DNA of 64,000 nt from an uncultured Alistipes sp. (GCA_900769405.1 CAAGGL010000008.1:62001-126000); one strand, 5' to 3'. Shown: positions 7,317-18,200, counted from the stretch's first letter. The notes: generated from the letters alone by a model not told the origin. Numbers and translations are program-made.

Positions 7317-8897
7317 CTATGCCTTTAACTGTGCCGTTACGCGCTCGGCAGCCTTCTCGATACGAGCCGTAACCTCGTCATCGATAACGCCTTCGCGCAG
7401 CTTTTCATATACATTGGTCGAATCCAACTCGCGCAGCAACTCGCGCTCGAAATCGGCCACCTGATCAATCGAGATATCGCGCATCAGACCTCGCGTGCCG
7501 CAATACAAAACCGCAATCTGGTGCTCGACAGCCATCGGAGCATACTGCGGCTGCACGAGCAGGCGGGTATTCTTACGACCCTTGTCGAGCGTCGCCGCCG
7601 TAACTGCGTCCATATCGCTCGAAAACTTCGAGAACGCTTCCAACTCGCGATACTGCGCCTGATCGATTTTGAGCGTACCTGCCACCTTCTTCATCGTCTT
7701 GATCTGAGCGTTACCACCCACACGCGACACCGAGATACCCACATCTACCGCAGGACGATTACCCTGATTGAAGAGGTTGGTATCGAGGAAGATCTGACCA
7801 TCGGTGATCGAGATCACATTCGTCGGGATATATGCCGACACGTCACCCGCCTGCGTCTCGATGATCGGCAGAGCGGTCAGCGAGCCGCCACCGCGCACCT
7901 TACCGCGCAACGATTCGGGCAGGTCGTTCATCTGCTCGGCCACCTCCTGCTGGTTGATGATCTTCGCCGCACGCTCCAACAGACGCGAATGCAGATAGAA
8001 GATATCACCCGGATAGGCCTCACGACCCGACGGACGACGCAACACCAGCGACACCTCACGATATGCCACCGCCTGCTTCGACAGGTCGTCATAGACTACC
8101 AGCGCGTGGCGACCCGTATCGCGGAAATATTCGCCAATGGCAGCACCCGCGAAAGGTGCCAGATATTGCAATGCTGCGGTATCGGCCGCCGTTGCCACAA
8201 CCACGATCGAGTAGTCCATCGCGCCATTCTTGCGCAACGTCTCGACCAGCGATGCAACCGTCGAAGCCTTCTGACCCACAGCCACATAGATACAATAGAT
8301 CGGCTCGCCCTTCTCGAAGTTCTTGCGCTGATTGATGATCGTATCGACCGCAATAGCCGTCTTACCCGTCTGGCGGTCGCCAATGATCAACTCACGCTGA
8401 CCACGACCAATCGGAATCATCGCATCAATAGCCTTCAAACCCGTTTGCAGAGGCTGATTCACCGGCTGGCGGAAAATCACACCCGGAGCCTTGCGCTCCA
8501 ACGGCATCTCTACCCTCTCGCCACCAATCGGACCTCGACCATCGAGCGGCTCACCCAGAGGATCGATCACGCGACCGAGCATCTGCTCGCTGACCATAAT
8601 CGACGCCGTACGTCCCGTACGCTTGACCGTAGTACCCTCCTCGATGCGGTCGGTCGGGCCGAGCAATACGGCACCCACGTTATCCTCTTCGAGGTTCATC
8701 ACCACAGCGCGATCGCCATTCTCAAACTCCAACAGCTCGCCCGCTTCGGCATTGCCCAAGCCATAGATGCGTGCCACGCCGTCGCTCACCTGCAACACCG
8801 TGCCCACCTCGGCAAACTGCGCTCCGAGATCGATACCCTGTAACTCTGCCAGCAGAACTTGCGAAACCTCCGCCGGCTTGATATTCTCTTTATCCAT
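7317..8897 (-). CDS. atpA: F1 ATP synthase alpha subunit
   Basis: The 526-residue product is the non-catalytic nucleotide-binding subunit of F1. It shows the beta-barrel N-terminal domain, the P-loop GDRQTGKTAIAVD near residue 173, and the alpha-type signature PAVDVGISVSRVGG near residue 376. Length is near the family norm (about 510). Six bases separate it from atpH upstream and four from atpG downstream, so the genes are co-transcribed and probably translationally linked. Confidence 0.97.
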   Translation of the reverse strand: MDKENIKPAEVSQVLLAELQGIDLGAQFAEVGTVLQVSDGVARIYGLGNAEAGELLEFENGDRAVVMNLEEDNVGAVLLGPTDRIEEGTTVKRTGRTASIMVSEQMLGRVIDPLGEPLDGRGPIGGERVEMPLERKAPGVIFRQPVNQPLQTGLKAIDAMIPIGRGQRELIIGDRQTGKTAIAVDTIINQRKNFEKGEPIYCIYVAVGQKASTVASLVETLRKNGAMDYSIVVVATAADTAALQYLAPFAGAAIGEYFRDTGRHALVVYDDLSKQAVAYREVSLVLRRPSGREAYPGDIFYLHSRLLERAAKIINQQEVAEQMNDLPESLRGKVRGGGSLTALPIIETQAGDVSAYIPTNVISITDGQIFLDTNLFNQGNRPAVDVGISVSRVGGNAQIKTMKKVAGTLKIDQAQYRELEAFSKFSSDMDAVTAATLDKGRKNTRLLVQPQYAPMAVEHQIAVLYCGTRGLMRDISIDQVADFERELLRELDSTNVYEKLREGVIDDEVTARIEKAAERVTAQLKA

Positions 8898-8903
8898 AGT
8901 GTG

Positions 8904-9461
8904 TTATAGAATTCGTTTATTGTTGCCGACCAACTCGCGACGCACCGTTTCGAGCTGCGTGCGAATCGACGCATCGACCAGACGATCGTCCATTCGCAGA
9001 CGGAATCCTCCGATCAGGTTCTCGTCCACACGGCAGTTCAATTCGGCCTCACGACTGCCCGTGAGCTGTTTGGCCAGCTCAGCAATACGTTGTTGTGTCG
9101 GCTCATCGAGCGGCGCCACCGTTGTCAATTCAACATCAACAATCGCGTGTCGCTCCTTAAAAATGCGCACCAACGAGTGTAGCATAAATTCGAGATAGCG
9201 CTCACGACGATGCGCAAACACCAATCTCACAAAGCGCTCCATCGACCGGCTCATCGCTCCATTGACACATTTGGCCATCAGCGACAGCTTATGCTCGACC
9301 GCAATCGTCGGTGCCAACACCGTTGCGCGCAACTGATCTACCTCGGACAGATACAGAGCCAAGCAACGCGCCTCATCGAAGACAACACGCTCCTCGCCCT
9401 GCGACGCCGCAAAATCGGCCAGCGCCGTAGCATATCGCTTGGCTATTGATCCCGTGTACAT
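8904..9461 (-). CDS. atpH: F1 ATP synthase delta subunit
   Basis: The 185-residue protein joins F1 to the peripheral stalk. It begins GSIAKRYATALADFA, the usual OSCP/delta helix 1, and ends with the family pattern ENLIGGFRLRMDDRLVDASIRTQLE. The start abuts the atpF stop with no gap, which suggests translational coupling. Confidence 0.93.
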   Translation of the reverse strand: MYTGSIAKRYATALADFAASQGEERVVFDEARCLALYLSEVDQLRATVLAPTIAVEHKLSLMAKCVNGAMSRSMERFVRLVFAHRRERYLEFMLHSLVRIFKERHAIVDVELTTVAPLDEPTQQRIAELAKQLTGSREAELNCRVDENLIGGFRLRMDDRLVDASIRTQLETVRRELVGNNKRIL

Positions 9462-9974
9462 TTACGCCTCGGTATTAATCGGTTGGTTATTGATTTCGTC
9501 GAGCAGTCGATCGACCAACTTGGTCTGCGACTGGCGATCGCGCAACTCCTCGCGCAGCAACTTCTCACTCAATGCCACAGCCAATGCAGCCACCTGCTGG
9601 CGACCATCGCGCAAGATGTGCTCACGCTCCTCTGCGGCCTGCTCGCGTGCCTCCGTGACGATGCGGCGTGCCTCCTCCTCGGCCTTCGTACGGGCCTCAG
9701 CGACAATGCGATCGCGCTCCTCACCTGCCGAGCGCAGGATCATCTGACGCTCAGCCTCGGCCTTCTCGACGATGGCCTCGCTATCGAGGGTAACGCGCTC
9801 CAAACGCACCTCGGCCTCGTGAGCCGCGTCGATCGACGAGTCGATAAACTTTCGTCGCTCCTCGACCGAACGCAGAATCACCGGAAAGCCAAACTTGCAG
9901 AGCAGGAACAGCACCACTCCAAAGGCCAACGAGGTCCAGAAGAGCAGTCCGAGTTCGGGTTGCAAAAGTCCCAT
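9462..9974 (-). CDS. atpF: F0 ATP synthase b subunit
   Basis: The 170-residue protein has one N-terminal membrane helix (LLFWTSLAFGVVLFLLCKFG) followed by a long charged coiled coil rich in Glu, Ala and Arg, which is the peripheral stalk architecture. The opening PELGLLFWTSLAF is typical for Bacteroidota subunit b. It lies between atpE and atpH, as expected. Confidence 0.94.
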   Translation of the reverse strand: MGLLQPELGLLFWTSLAFGVVLFLLCKFGFPVILRSVEERRKFIDSSIDAAHEAEVRLERVTLDSEAIVEKAEAERQMILRSAGEERDRIVAEARTKAEEEARRIVTEAREQAAEEREHILRDGRQQVAALAVALSEKLLREELRDRQSQTKLVDRLLDEINNQPINTEA

Positions 9975-9995
9975 AACTGAGAGTGTTTTGTTCCG

Positions 9996-10211
9996 TTAGA
10001 GAGCCATAAAGCAGACTGCAACTGCGAACAGCGCTACACCCTCGATCAGTGCCGCAGCAATGATCATCGTCGTACGCAACTTGTCAGCAACCTCAGGCTG
10101 ACGTGCCGAAGCCTCCATTGTCGCCTTACCGATCTTCGAGATACCGAATGCGGCACCTAATACTGCAATAGCGGCTGCGAATGTTGCGCCCAAAATACCT
10201 AATGTTTCCAT
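9996..10211 (-). CDS. atpE: F0 ATP synthase c subunit (proton ring)
   Basis: The 71-residue hairpin of two membrane helices is joined by a polar loop with the conserved ARQPE. Helix 1 has the glycine/alanine-rich LGAAFGISKIG packing motif. Helix 2 carries the ion-binding glutamate in AALIEGVALF. The residue after the glutamate is Gly, and the Gln and Ser/Thr ligands of sodium-type rings are not seen, so proton coupling is more likely than sodium coupling; this is inference from motif. Confidence 0.94.
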   Translation of the reverse strand: METLGILGATFAAAIAVLGAAFGISKIGKATMEASARQPEVADKLRTTMIIAAALIEGVALFAVAVCFMAL

Positions 10212-10223
10212 AAATGTGAGTGT

Positions 10224-11393
10224 TTAGTTATTTGTATTATTTTCAATTTGTTTCGTTTCGTGTTCGTGCTCCTCGGTATGCTGCGCTGCGCCGATAAACA
10301 CAGCCGACAACATCGTGAAGACAAAGGCCTGCAAGAAGGCAACCAGCAACTCCAAGCAGTTCATAAAGATCGACAGCACCACCGACACCGCGCTCATCGC
10401 ACCATTGACTGCCGCACCCATCTTAGCCGTTGCGAAGACGATGCAGGTCAGAATCAAAATGATCGCGTGACCCGCCAAGATATTGGCAAATAGTCGGATC
10501 ATCAGTGAGAAGGGCTTGGTGAACAGACCGATAAACTCGATTGCAGGCATAATCGGAATTGGCACTTTAAGCCACGTGGGCACCTCAGGCCAGAAGATCT
10601 CCTTCCAATAATCCTTCGTGCCGAATATATTGACCGCAAAGAACGTAGCCATAGCCAGCACTAACGTCACCGCGATATTACCCGTCACATTGGCACCCGC
10701 AGGGAAGATCGGAATCAGTCCCATCAGGTTGTTGACGAAGATAAAGAAGAACGCCGTCAGCAGGTAGGGGGCAAACTTGCGATAGTTCGGACCCACGCAG
10801 GGGATAATAATACCGTCCATCACCGACTCAATCACCATTTCGAGCACACCCGCCAGACCGCCCTTAGCCTTCGTATCGGGTTTATCGTTGCGGTAGCGAC
10901 GCGCCACGCACAACACAATCAGCAGCAGCACCGCGCAGTTCACAAACAGACCCGCAACAGTCTTCGTGATCGAGAAATCGAGCGGGCGAATCTGCTCGCC
11001 GTCAGTCGTTTGCTCGACAATCTTACCCGCATACGCGCCCTCCTCGGCAATGTGAAAACCCTCATACTGGTGTCCGTGGTGCAGTTTCGACGAACTGAAA
11101 CAGTGCCACTCGCCTGACTGCGAACGCACAATCACCGGCAGCGGCACCGAGATATGGCGCTCGCCCACCGAACAGATATGCCACTCGTAGCTGTCGGCAA
11201 TATGGCTCAGCACGACCTGCTTGACGTCGAGCTCTTCACCCTGCTCCGACGCCTCGATCGCCTGCTCCACCGCCTCGGTCTGCGCTTCCGCCTCGGTTTG
11301 CACCACAGCGCTCACAGCCTCCTCAGCCTGAGCCCACACAGGCTCGACCGCCAACAGCGACAACAGCACCAATATGTTGATTACAAATCTCAT
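10224..11393 (-). CDS. atpB: F0 ATP synthase a subunit with long acidic N-terminal extension
   Basis: The 389-residue subunit forms the proton half-channels. The membrane part shows PYLLTAFFFIFVNNLMGL and the essential arginine helix SLMIRLFANILAGHAI. Compared with E. coli subunit a (about 270 residues) it has an extra N-terminal region: a signal-like segment ending at VWAQA, then a Glu/Ala/Gln-rich stretch, then a soluble part with many His and Glu residues before the first helix. Long a subunits of this kind are usual in Bacteroidota; the extension probably lies in the periplasm. The C-terminal tail is also charged. It sits between atpC and atpE. Confidence 0.94.
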   Translation of the reverse strand: MRFVINILVLLSLLAVEPVWAQAEEAVSAVVQTEAEAQTEAVEQAIEASEQGEELDVKQVVLSHIADSYEWHICSVGERHISVPLPVIVRSQSGEWHCFSSSKLHHGHQYEGFHIAEEGAYAGKIVEQTTDGEQIRPLDFSITKTVAGLFVNCAVLLLIVLCVARRYRNDKPDTKAKGGLAGVLEMVIESVMDGIIIPCVGPNYRKFAPYLLTAFFFIFVNNLMGLIPIFPAGANVTGNIAVTLVLAMATFFAVNIFGTKDYWKEIFWPEVPTWLKVPIPIMPAIEFIGLFTKPFSLMIRLFANILAGHAIILILTCIVFATAKMGAAVNGAMSAVSVVLSIFMNCLELLVAFLQAFVFTMLSAVFIGAAQHTEEHEHETKQIENNTNN

Positions 11394-11404
11394 TCAGACT
11401 CTAT

Positions 11405-11653
11405 TTATTTCGTGCGATCCAACTCGGCGCACACCTCAATCGTATCCTTATAGACATTGACCACACCGCTACGAATTGCCACACGGCGCTCCGTACCCTG
11501 CTCGACGTAGATCACATCGCCCGCTTCGAGCGTCGACATCAACGGAGCGTGCCCCTTCAATATCGTGAACGGAGCCGCTGCGCCCGACAGCTTCACGCTC
11601 TCGACCTCAGCTCGGCAAACAACGCCCTCAGGGGTTACGATAGTCAACTGCAT
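11405..11653 (-). CDS. atpC: F1 ATP synthase epsilon subunit, short form
   Basis: At 82 residues this is only the N-terminal beta-sandwich of epsilon (MQLTIVTPEGVV... FTILKGHAPLMSTL... GVVNVYKDTIEV). The C-terminal two-helix inhibitory domain of the E. coli protein (about 139 residues) is missing. This short form is common in Bacteroidota and implies that ATPase activity is not held back by the helical arm. It follows atpD by 19 bases. Confidence 0.93.
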   Translation of the reverse strand: MQLTIVTPEGVVCRAEVESVKLSGAAAPFTILKGHAPLMSTLEAGDVIYVEQGTERRVAIRSGVVNVYKDTIEVCAELDRTK

Positions 11654-11672
11654 AAAGATACCTATTTATATA

Positions 11673-13184
11673 TTATTTCGAAGTTTCAGACAACAGACGC
11701 TCACCCTTAGCAATCGCATCGTCGATCGTGCCGACATTCAGGAATGCCTGCTCGGGCAGGTGATCCACCTCTCCATCAAGAATCATCTTGAAGCCACGGA
11801 TTGTCTCGTCGATCGGGGTCATCACACCCTTCACGCCCGTAAACTGCTCGGCCACCGAGAAGGGCTGCGACAAGAATCGCTGCACACGACGCGCACGATT
11901 GACAATCGTACGATCCTCGTCCGAGAGTTCGTCCATACCCAAAATCGCAATGATATCCTGCAACTCCTTATTGCGCTGCAAGATCTGCTTCACGCGCTGC
12001 GCCGTCTGGTAGTGCTCCTCGCCCACGATGTTCGGATCGAGAATACGCGAGGTCGATTCCAGCGGATCAACCGCAGGATAGATACCCAGCTCGGCAATCT
12101 TTCGGCTCAATACGGTCGTCGCATCCAGATGCGAGAAGGTTGTTGCAGGCGCAGGGTCGGTCAAGTCGTCCGCAGGCACATAGACCGCCTGCACCGAGGT
12201 GATCGAGCCATACTTGGTCGAAGTGATTCGCTCCTGCATCTGACCCATCTCGGTTGCCAGCGTAGGCTGATAACCCACCGCCGAAGGCATACGACCCAAC
12301 AGCGCCGAAACCTCCGAACCGGCCTGGGTAAATCGGAAAATATTGTCGATAAAGAACAAAATATCGCGTTTCTCGCCCTCGGCACCGCCATCGCGGAACG
12401 ACTCCGCAACGGTCAATCCCGACAGCGCAACAGAGCGACGTGCACCCGGCGGCTCATTCATCTGACCGAATACCAGCGTCGCCTGCGACTTAGCCAGCTC
12501 CTCATAGTCGATCTTCGAAAGGTCCCAATGACCCTCCTCCATACTCTTGCGGAACTCCTCGCCATAACGGATTACGCCCGATTCGATCATCTCGCGCAGC
12601 AGATCGTTACCCTCGCGCGTACGCTCACCAACACCCGCAAAGACCGAATAACCGTTGTGACCCTTTGCGATGTTGTTGATCAACTCCATAATAAGCACCG
12701 TCTTACCTACACCTGCGCCACCGAACAGACCGATCTTACCACCCTTAACGTAGGGCTCCAATAGGTCAATCACCTTGATACCCGTATAGAGCACCTCCTG
12801 CGATGTCGCCAGATCCTCAAACTTGGGAGGCTCGCGGTGGATCGATGCCGCACCCTGGTGATCGAGCGCGCGCATACCGTCGATCTCCATTCCCGTTACG
12901 TTCATCAATCGACCCTTAATCTGGTCACCAATGGGCATCGAGATCGGGCTGCCAAGAGCCTCGACCGCCATACCACGACGCAGACCGTCGGTCGAATCCA
13001 TAGCAACAGTACGCACCGTACGTTCACCGATATGCTGCTGCACCTCGATAATAAGATCGGTTGTACCTTCACGCTTCACCAGCAATGCCTCGTGGATTGC
13101 GGGCAGTTCGCGCGTTTGCTCATCTGTCGGAAAATGGACATCGACCACAGGGCCGATAATCTGGGAAATATAACCCGTCATCAT
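11673..13184 (-). CDS. atpD: F1 ATP synthase beta subunit
   Basis: The 503-residue catalytic subunit has the P-loop GLFGGAGVGKTVLIMELI near residue 160, the catalytic GERTREGNDL, Walker B region ILFFIDNIFRFTQAGSEVSALLG, and the DELSDEDRTIVNRARRVQRFLSQPF segment at the C-terminal domain. It is the first gene of the operon, ahead of atpC, atpB, atpE, atpF, atpH, atpA and atpG; moving beta and epsilon to the front is the usual Bacteroidota arrangement. Two consecutive ATGs (13182-13184 and 13179-13181) are possible starts. Confidence 0.97.
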   Translation of the reverse strand: MMTGYISQIIGPVVDVHFPTDEQTRELPAIHEALLVKREGTTDLIIEVQQHIGERTVRTVAMDSTDGLRRGMAVEALGSPISMPIGDQIKGRLMNVTGMEIDGMRALDHQGAASIHREPPKFEDLATSQEVLYTGIKVIDLLEPYVKGGKIGLFGGAGVGKTVLIMELINNIAKGHNGYSVFAGVGERTREGNDLLREMIESGVIRYGEEFRKSMEEGHWDLSKIDYEELAKSQATLVFGQMNEPPGARRSVALSGLTVAESFRDGGAEGEKRDILFFIDNIFRFTQAGSEVSALLGRMPSAVGYQPTLATEMGQMQERITSTKYGSITSVQAVYVPADDLTDPAPATTFSHLDATTVLSRKIAELGIYPAVDPLESTSRILDPNIVGEEHYQTAQRVKQILQRNKELQDIIAILGMDELSDEDRTIVNRARRVQRFLSQPFSVAEQFTGVKGVMTPIDETIRGFKMILDGEVDHLPEQAFLNVGTIDDAIAKGERLLSETSK

Positions 13185-13292
13185 ATCTATGTTTGTTGCG
13201 TTTTTCGGCTTAAATCAATCAAATCGCGCCCAGAGCGGCCTCTACACAACATTTGCAGAGCAGGTCCTCAATTTCTGTCGCACGATTCGCAA

Positions 13293-13322
13293 CAAAAATA
13301 GCAATTTTTTCTTAAAATCAAA
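13293..13322 (-). promoter_or_regulatory. Putative promoter of the ATP synthase operon
   Basis: On the minus strand TTTG (13319-13322) and TATTTTTG (13293-13300) are separated by 18 bases, one short of the usual 19-21. The start site would lie about 100 bases before atpD. Confidence 0.5.
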
Positions 13323-13377
13323 ACTTTCACGACCCAATTCCCACCCTAAAAGTTCCAGAAACTGACAATTTGGGCAT

Positions 13378-13412
13378 AAAAAAAGCGATCCCCGCCCGAA
13401 GGCGAGGATCGC
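13378..13412 (-). terminator. Terminator of susCD
   Basis: On the minus strand GCGATCC pairs with GGATCGC (13385-13412), with further GC pairing inside, and is followed by seven Ts (13378-13384). It lies 21 bases past the susD stop. Confidence 0.85.
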
Positions 13413-13433
13413 AAAACCAGTATAGTAAATTGA

Positions 13434-15197
13434 CTAGTTCCAGCCGGGGTTCTGACCCAGGTTGGGGTTGATCAAAGTAACACCGCTGGGCAGAGGATCC
13501 AAGTAGTTCTTGGTCTCGTCGAATACGCGGTTACGCTCGGGAGCAAACGGCGAGATGTACTTCTTACCATCAACAGTTACCCAGAAATCCTTCTCGATCT
13601 CAGCCCACAAACCATCTGCGTGCAGATCTTCCCAGTCGTAAACATTCTGAGTGTAGTCGAAGTAAGCCTGAACAGCTGCCTCGCTAACACCGATACGACC
13701 TGCGGGGTTCTTCGAGAAATCGAGCTGAGCACCCATCTTCCAACGACGCAAGTCGTCGGTACGGAAACCGTCGCAGATGAGCTCGTTACGACGCTCACGA
13801 CGAACCTCCCAGATAAGCTCGTTTACACCGTAGGTGTTCTTGGGATCCTTGGTGATAGTAGTACCGTTAACCGATACAGTGGTACCCGAAACGGTCAATG
13901 CGGGGATCTTACCGTGCTTAGTACGGAGCAAGTTGATCGACTTGTCAGCGTCAGCCTGAGTCATGTTACCCAGCTCAGCGCAAGCCTCAGCATAGTTCAA
14001 CAGAACCTCAGCGTACATAAATACGGGACCATCAGTGTCATTGTAGGGAGCCAAGTTAGTCGATGCTGCGTTGATATAATCCGACCAGCAAACGAACTTA
14101 GTCAGCCAGTAACCGGTAGTCGAGTTGATACCGCTTCTCCACGAGTAGGTATCCAACATTACAACCGAGTCACAAACGTTGTGAGCCAAACGAGCGTCAC
14201 GACCTCTAATAGCCGACTCAACAGTCGAATCATCGAAACCAGCCTCACTTACGTGGATAGGCAGACCGTCAGCGTTGCAGTACGACTCAACAGCGTCCTT
14301 AGTCATACCCCAAGTAGGAGTCGACGAAGTCGAGTAACCGTGCAGACCGTGACCAATCTTAACGTCACCGTCATACTGGAACTGCTTGTACATAATCATC
14401 TCGGTGTTGCCAGCCAACGACTTCGAAACGTAGTTCGAACCGTAGTTCTCGTGAACCGACCACTTGCCGCTATTCATTACCTCCAAAGCAGCATCCTTAG
14501 CGATCTGGAAGAACTCGTTAGCAACAGCAGTATTGTTCTTGTGATACTTCTGCCAAGCACCCTCGAAGAGAGCTACACGCGACAGCATAGTCCAAGCAAC
14601 ATACTTGTGGAAAGCACGACCGTCCGAGTAATCACGGCAGTTCTGACCAGCGAACTTCAGATCCTCGCAAACCTTGCGCATAATCTCAGCGCGATCGGTA
14701 CGCTCCTGTGCCTGCCAAGCCTCGTTGTTCATATCAACCTCGTGGTCCTGCCATACGCAGTCACCGTAAGCGTTAACAACATCGAAGTGCTGGATTGCAC
14801 GGTAGTAGCGGCAGAAACCCTCATAGTGCTTGCGAACCTCGTCCGAAAGCTCCATATTAGCCATACGAGCCATAATCAGGTTAGCACGGCGAGCCTCCTG
14901 ATAAGACGAAGCCCATACACCGGTACCCGAAGGAATAGTTACAGAGTATTCAGGATTGTTGTTGTCCTGACCGTAGTCGTCGCTCTTCGAAGCTGCATAG
15001 AAGCGGCCGGTGTGAGCTGCACCATAGCTCGAGAACGAGCTATAAAAATAATTGGTTTCCAATTCAAGAGCAGTCTCGCCCTGCCAGAACTTATCGCCAT
15101 CAGCGAACTTATCCTGGGGCTCCTCAGTAAGGTACTGCTCACAACCAACCAGAGCGGCGGCTGCCAAAACCATTGCTGCGATTAATATCTTTTTCAT
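13434..15197 (-). CDS. susD: SusD/RagB-family glycan-binding outer-membrane lipoprotein
   Basis: The 587-residue protein starts at the ATG 15195-15197 (two codons inside a longer frame), giving MKKILIAAMVLAAAALVGC with a lipobox ending at Cys19. The mature part has the SusD fold: an early QYLTEEPQDKFADGD segment, TPR-like helices carrying YQEARRANLIMARM, and the C-terminal NELIWEVRRERRNELICDGFRTDDLRRW motif typical of the family. SusD caps the SusC barrel and delivers bound glycan or peptide to it at the cell surface. It follows susC by 21 bases. No glycosidase or sulfatase is next to the pair, so the substrate cannot be deduced. Confidence 0.95.
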   Translation of the reverse strand: MKKILIAAMVLAAAALVGCEQYLTEEPQDKFADGDKFWQGETALELETNYFYSSFSSYGAAHTGRFYAASKSDDYGQDNNNPEYSVTIPSGTGVWASSYQEARRANLIMARMANMELSDEVRKHYEGFCRYYRAIQHFDVVNAYGDCVWQDHEVDMNNEAWQAQERTDRAEIMRKVCEDLKFAGQNCRDYSDGRAFHKYVAWTMLSRVALFEGAWQKYHKNNTAVANEFFQIAKDAALEVMNSGKWSVHENYGSNYVSKSLAGNTEMIMYKQFQYDGDVKIGHGLHGYSTSSTPTWGMTKDAVESYCNADGLPIHVSEAGFDDSTVESAIRGRDARLAHNVCDSVVMLDTYSWRSGINSTTGYWLTKFVCWSDYINAASTNLAPYNDTDGPVFMYAEVLLNYAEACAELGNMTQADADKSINLLRTKHGKIPALTVSGTTVSVNGTTITKDPKNTYGVNELIWEVRRERRNELICDGFRTDDLRRWKMGAQLDFSKNPAGRIGVSEAAVQAYFDYTQNVYDWEDLHADGLWAEIEKDFWVTVDGKKYISPFAPERNRVFDETKNYLDPLPSGVTLINPNLGQNPGWN

Positions 15198-15218
15198 AGT
15201 CATTAGTTACTTTATAGG

Positions 15219-18200
15219 TTAGAACGAAATCTGAACACCACACGACCAAGTACGGCAGAACGGGTTACCACGACCACCGGTATCAGCAGTACCACTTACG
15301 TTGTACTCGGGGTCGATAGCACCATTCAGGTGATCGAAGGTCAAGAGGTTCTGTGCACTTACGTAAACGCGAACCTTCTCGATCATTGCCTTCATAGTCA
15401 AGTTCTTAGGCAGAGTGTAACCCAAGGTTACGTTCTTCAAACGCAAGTAAGCCATATTGCTCAAATACTTAGTCTGCGAGTAGTAGTTGTTAGCACCATT
15501 CGACAAACCGTTGATCGAACCAGTGTGGCCAATGTAAGGACGCGGGAACTTAGCATCGGGGTTCTCGGGAGTATAGTAGTCGAGCTGATCGGTGAAGATG
15601 TTAGTCGAACGACCCTGAGTCAAAGGCAGGATACGCGACGACTGCGACCACATTTCGCGCTTACCAACGCCCTGGAACAAGAACTCGAAGTCGAGACCCT
15701 TCCACTGCAAACCAGCGCGCAACGAGTACTCGTAGCGAGGAGTAGTGTTACCGATACGGATCAAGTCACCGTGATCATCGATAGTACCCTTACCCGAATC
15801 AACCTTACCGTCACCATTCAGATCCTCGTACTTAACGTCACCCTCGCCGTAGCGGAAGCCCGACTTGTACAGAGCCTTCTGGTAAACCTCATTGATACCT
15901 ACGCGCGAACCGTCTGCCAACAGAACACCGTTTGCAGCCTCGTCAGCGGTGAAGTAAGCGTCTGCGGTCTTGAAGCCCCAGATTTCGCCCCACTCCTTAC
16001 CTACGTAGTAACCGGTGATAGCGCCAGTGTTGCTACCCCAGGCGGTGATCTTAGCCTTGCTGTCAGCCACAGTAGCGGTAGCGTAGATGCGGAAGTCCTT
16101 GTTGAACGAGTGGTTGTAGTCAACCTGTACCTCCCAACCGCGAGTACGCATGTTACCAGCATTTACCTTAGGCATCGAAGGCAGACCGATCTCGTATGCT
16201 ACCTGGTCAGCCTGTACAAGCATACCGGTAGTCTGACGCTGGAACCAGTCGAATACGATGTTCAGATCGTTGTTCAAGAAACCGAGATCCAAACCAACGT
16301 CGAGGGTCTCGATCGACTCCCAAGTCAGTGCGGGGTTGCTTACGCCCGGCATACCGAAGTAAGTCAGCGAACCGTTTGCGCTATTCGGGCCGATCCAGCT
16401 CAGCGAGCTGTTACCGATAGTGGTCATGAAAGGATGGTAGTCGCTAGCAATAACGTCCTGGTTACCAATCATACCGTACGATGCACGAACCTTCAAGTTG
16501 CTGATAACGTTCTGGTTCTTCATGAAGTTCTCCTCCGACAGACGGTAGCCAATCGAACCCGAGGGGAAGAAGCCCCATCTCTGACCAGCAGCGAACTTCG
16601 ACGAACCGTCGAGACGACCGTTCAACTCGAGGAGCAGCTTATCCTTCCAGTTGTAGTTGATACGGCCGAAGAAACCGGCAGCAGTACGCTGCTTCTTCGA
16701 CTCGCTAACGGTAGCCTTACCGTTTGCGTCGGTAGTCAGCGACAATACAGGATAGAGGTTGTTAATCAGGTTCTTCGCCGATGCGCCGATGTTCTGAGTA
16801 AAGTAGTCATCCGAGTTGAAACCGACCTTAACAGCCAGGTTGTGATCCTTGCAGAAATCAACATTGTAGTCGAAGTATGCGTTGAACGCGTTAGCGCGGT
16901 TCTTAACGATAGTCTTCGATACCGAGTTGGTGCTTACCAAAGCGTACTTAGGCGAGTAAGCCGACCACCAGTTTGCCACATAAACGGGCAGCGAAACAGC
17001 GTTCGAGATGTAGTTCAGGATGCTACGAGTGTAGTCTGCGTGGAAAGTCAGACCCTTAACGATGTTGATGTCAACATTTGCACCAACGCGCATATAGTCG
17101 TCCTGACCCTTCTGAGTGGGATAACCTACTACGAAACCGTTACCGTGACGGAAGTACAGACCCTTACCGCCAGCAGCTGCTGCGCTAACCGACTCACCGG
17201 TGTTAGGATCGATACCACCATCCGAAATACCGAACGGGAAGAAAGTCGGGAAACGCATAGTGTAAGTAAACAAGTTCGAACCCGAACCCGAGTTGCTGTT
17301 GGGATACTTGAATACCTTCTCGGTGTACATCATCTTGGTACCGATGCGCAACCACTTCTTAACCTGCGACGAGGTCGATACGTTAGCAGTTACACGCTGC
17401 ATCGACTGCTCCTCAGCCATCTTCAACAGACCGTCCTGCTTGTAGTAGTTAACCGATACGTTGTACGAAGTCTTGCCCGAGCTACCTGCAACAGTCAGGT
17501 TGTGGCTGTGCTGGAATGCGTTGTCCTTCAAAATTTCCTTGTTAGGATCTACAACACGGTAGAAGTGAGCAACACCCGAAGCATTGTACTCATAGTCACG
17601 ACCATACACATAAGTCTGATCCAGCTCACCATTGTTGTAAGCCTCCAAGTTGTTGTCCAACCAGTTCTTGATGGGATCCAACAACTTCGAGTAGTACATA
17701 CCGAATGCCTCCGAGTCATACAGACCGCTGGTGTTCTTGTTAGCCAACATAGTGAACTCCATAGCCTTCAAAACATCGTAACCAGTAGCGTACTTAGGAA
17801 GGTCGATAGGCTCCTGCCAAGCGAAGTTAGCCGAGTAGGTGATCTTAGCGCGATCCTTAACCTCCGAACCGTCCTTCGAGGTGATCAATACAACACCATA
17901 AGCACCACGGGTACCGTAGATCGAAGCCGAAGCAGCATCTTTCAGAACCGAGATGTTAGCAATGTTGTCAGGGTTAACGAACGACAAGTCGCTGATCTCA
18001 ACACCGTCAAGCAGGATCAGAGGAGTGTTGTTACCGTAAACCGAGGTAGTACCACGAACCTTAATCGAAGCCGACTCACCAAGGTCAGCAGTACCGAAGG
18101 TAATAGTCAGACCAGGAACGGTACCCTGAAGACCCTTCGATACATCAACGATAGGCTTGCTATCGAAAGTCTTCGCTACGTCAACCGAAGAAACTGCACC

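Noticed and set aside
13620..15185. 521-codon open frame antisense to susD
   Set aside because: Shadow of susD.
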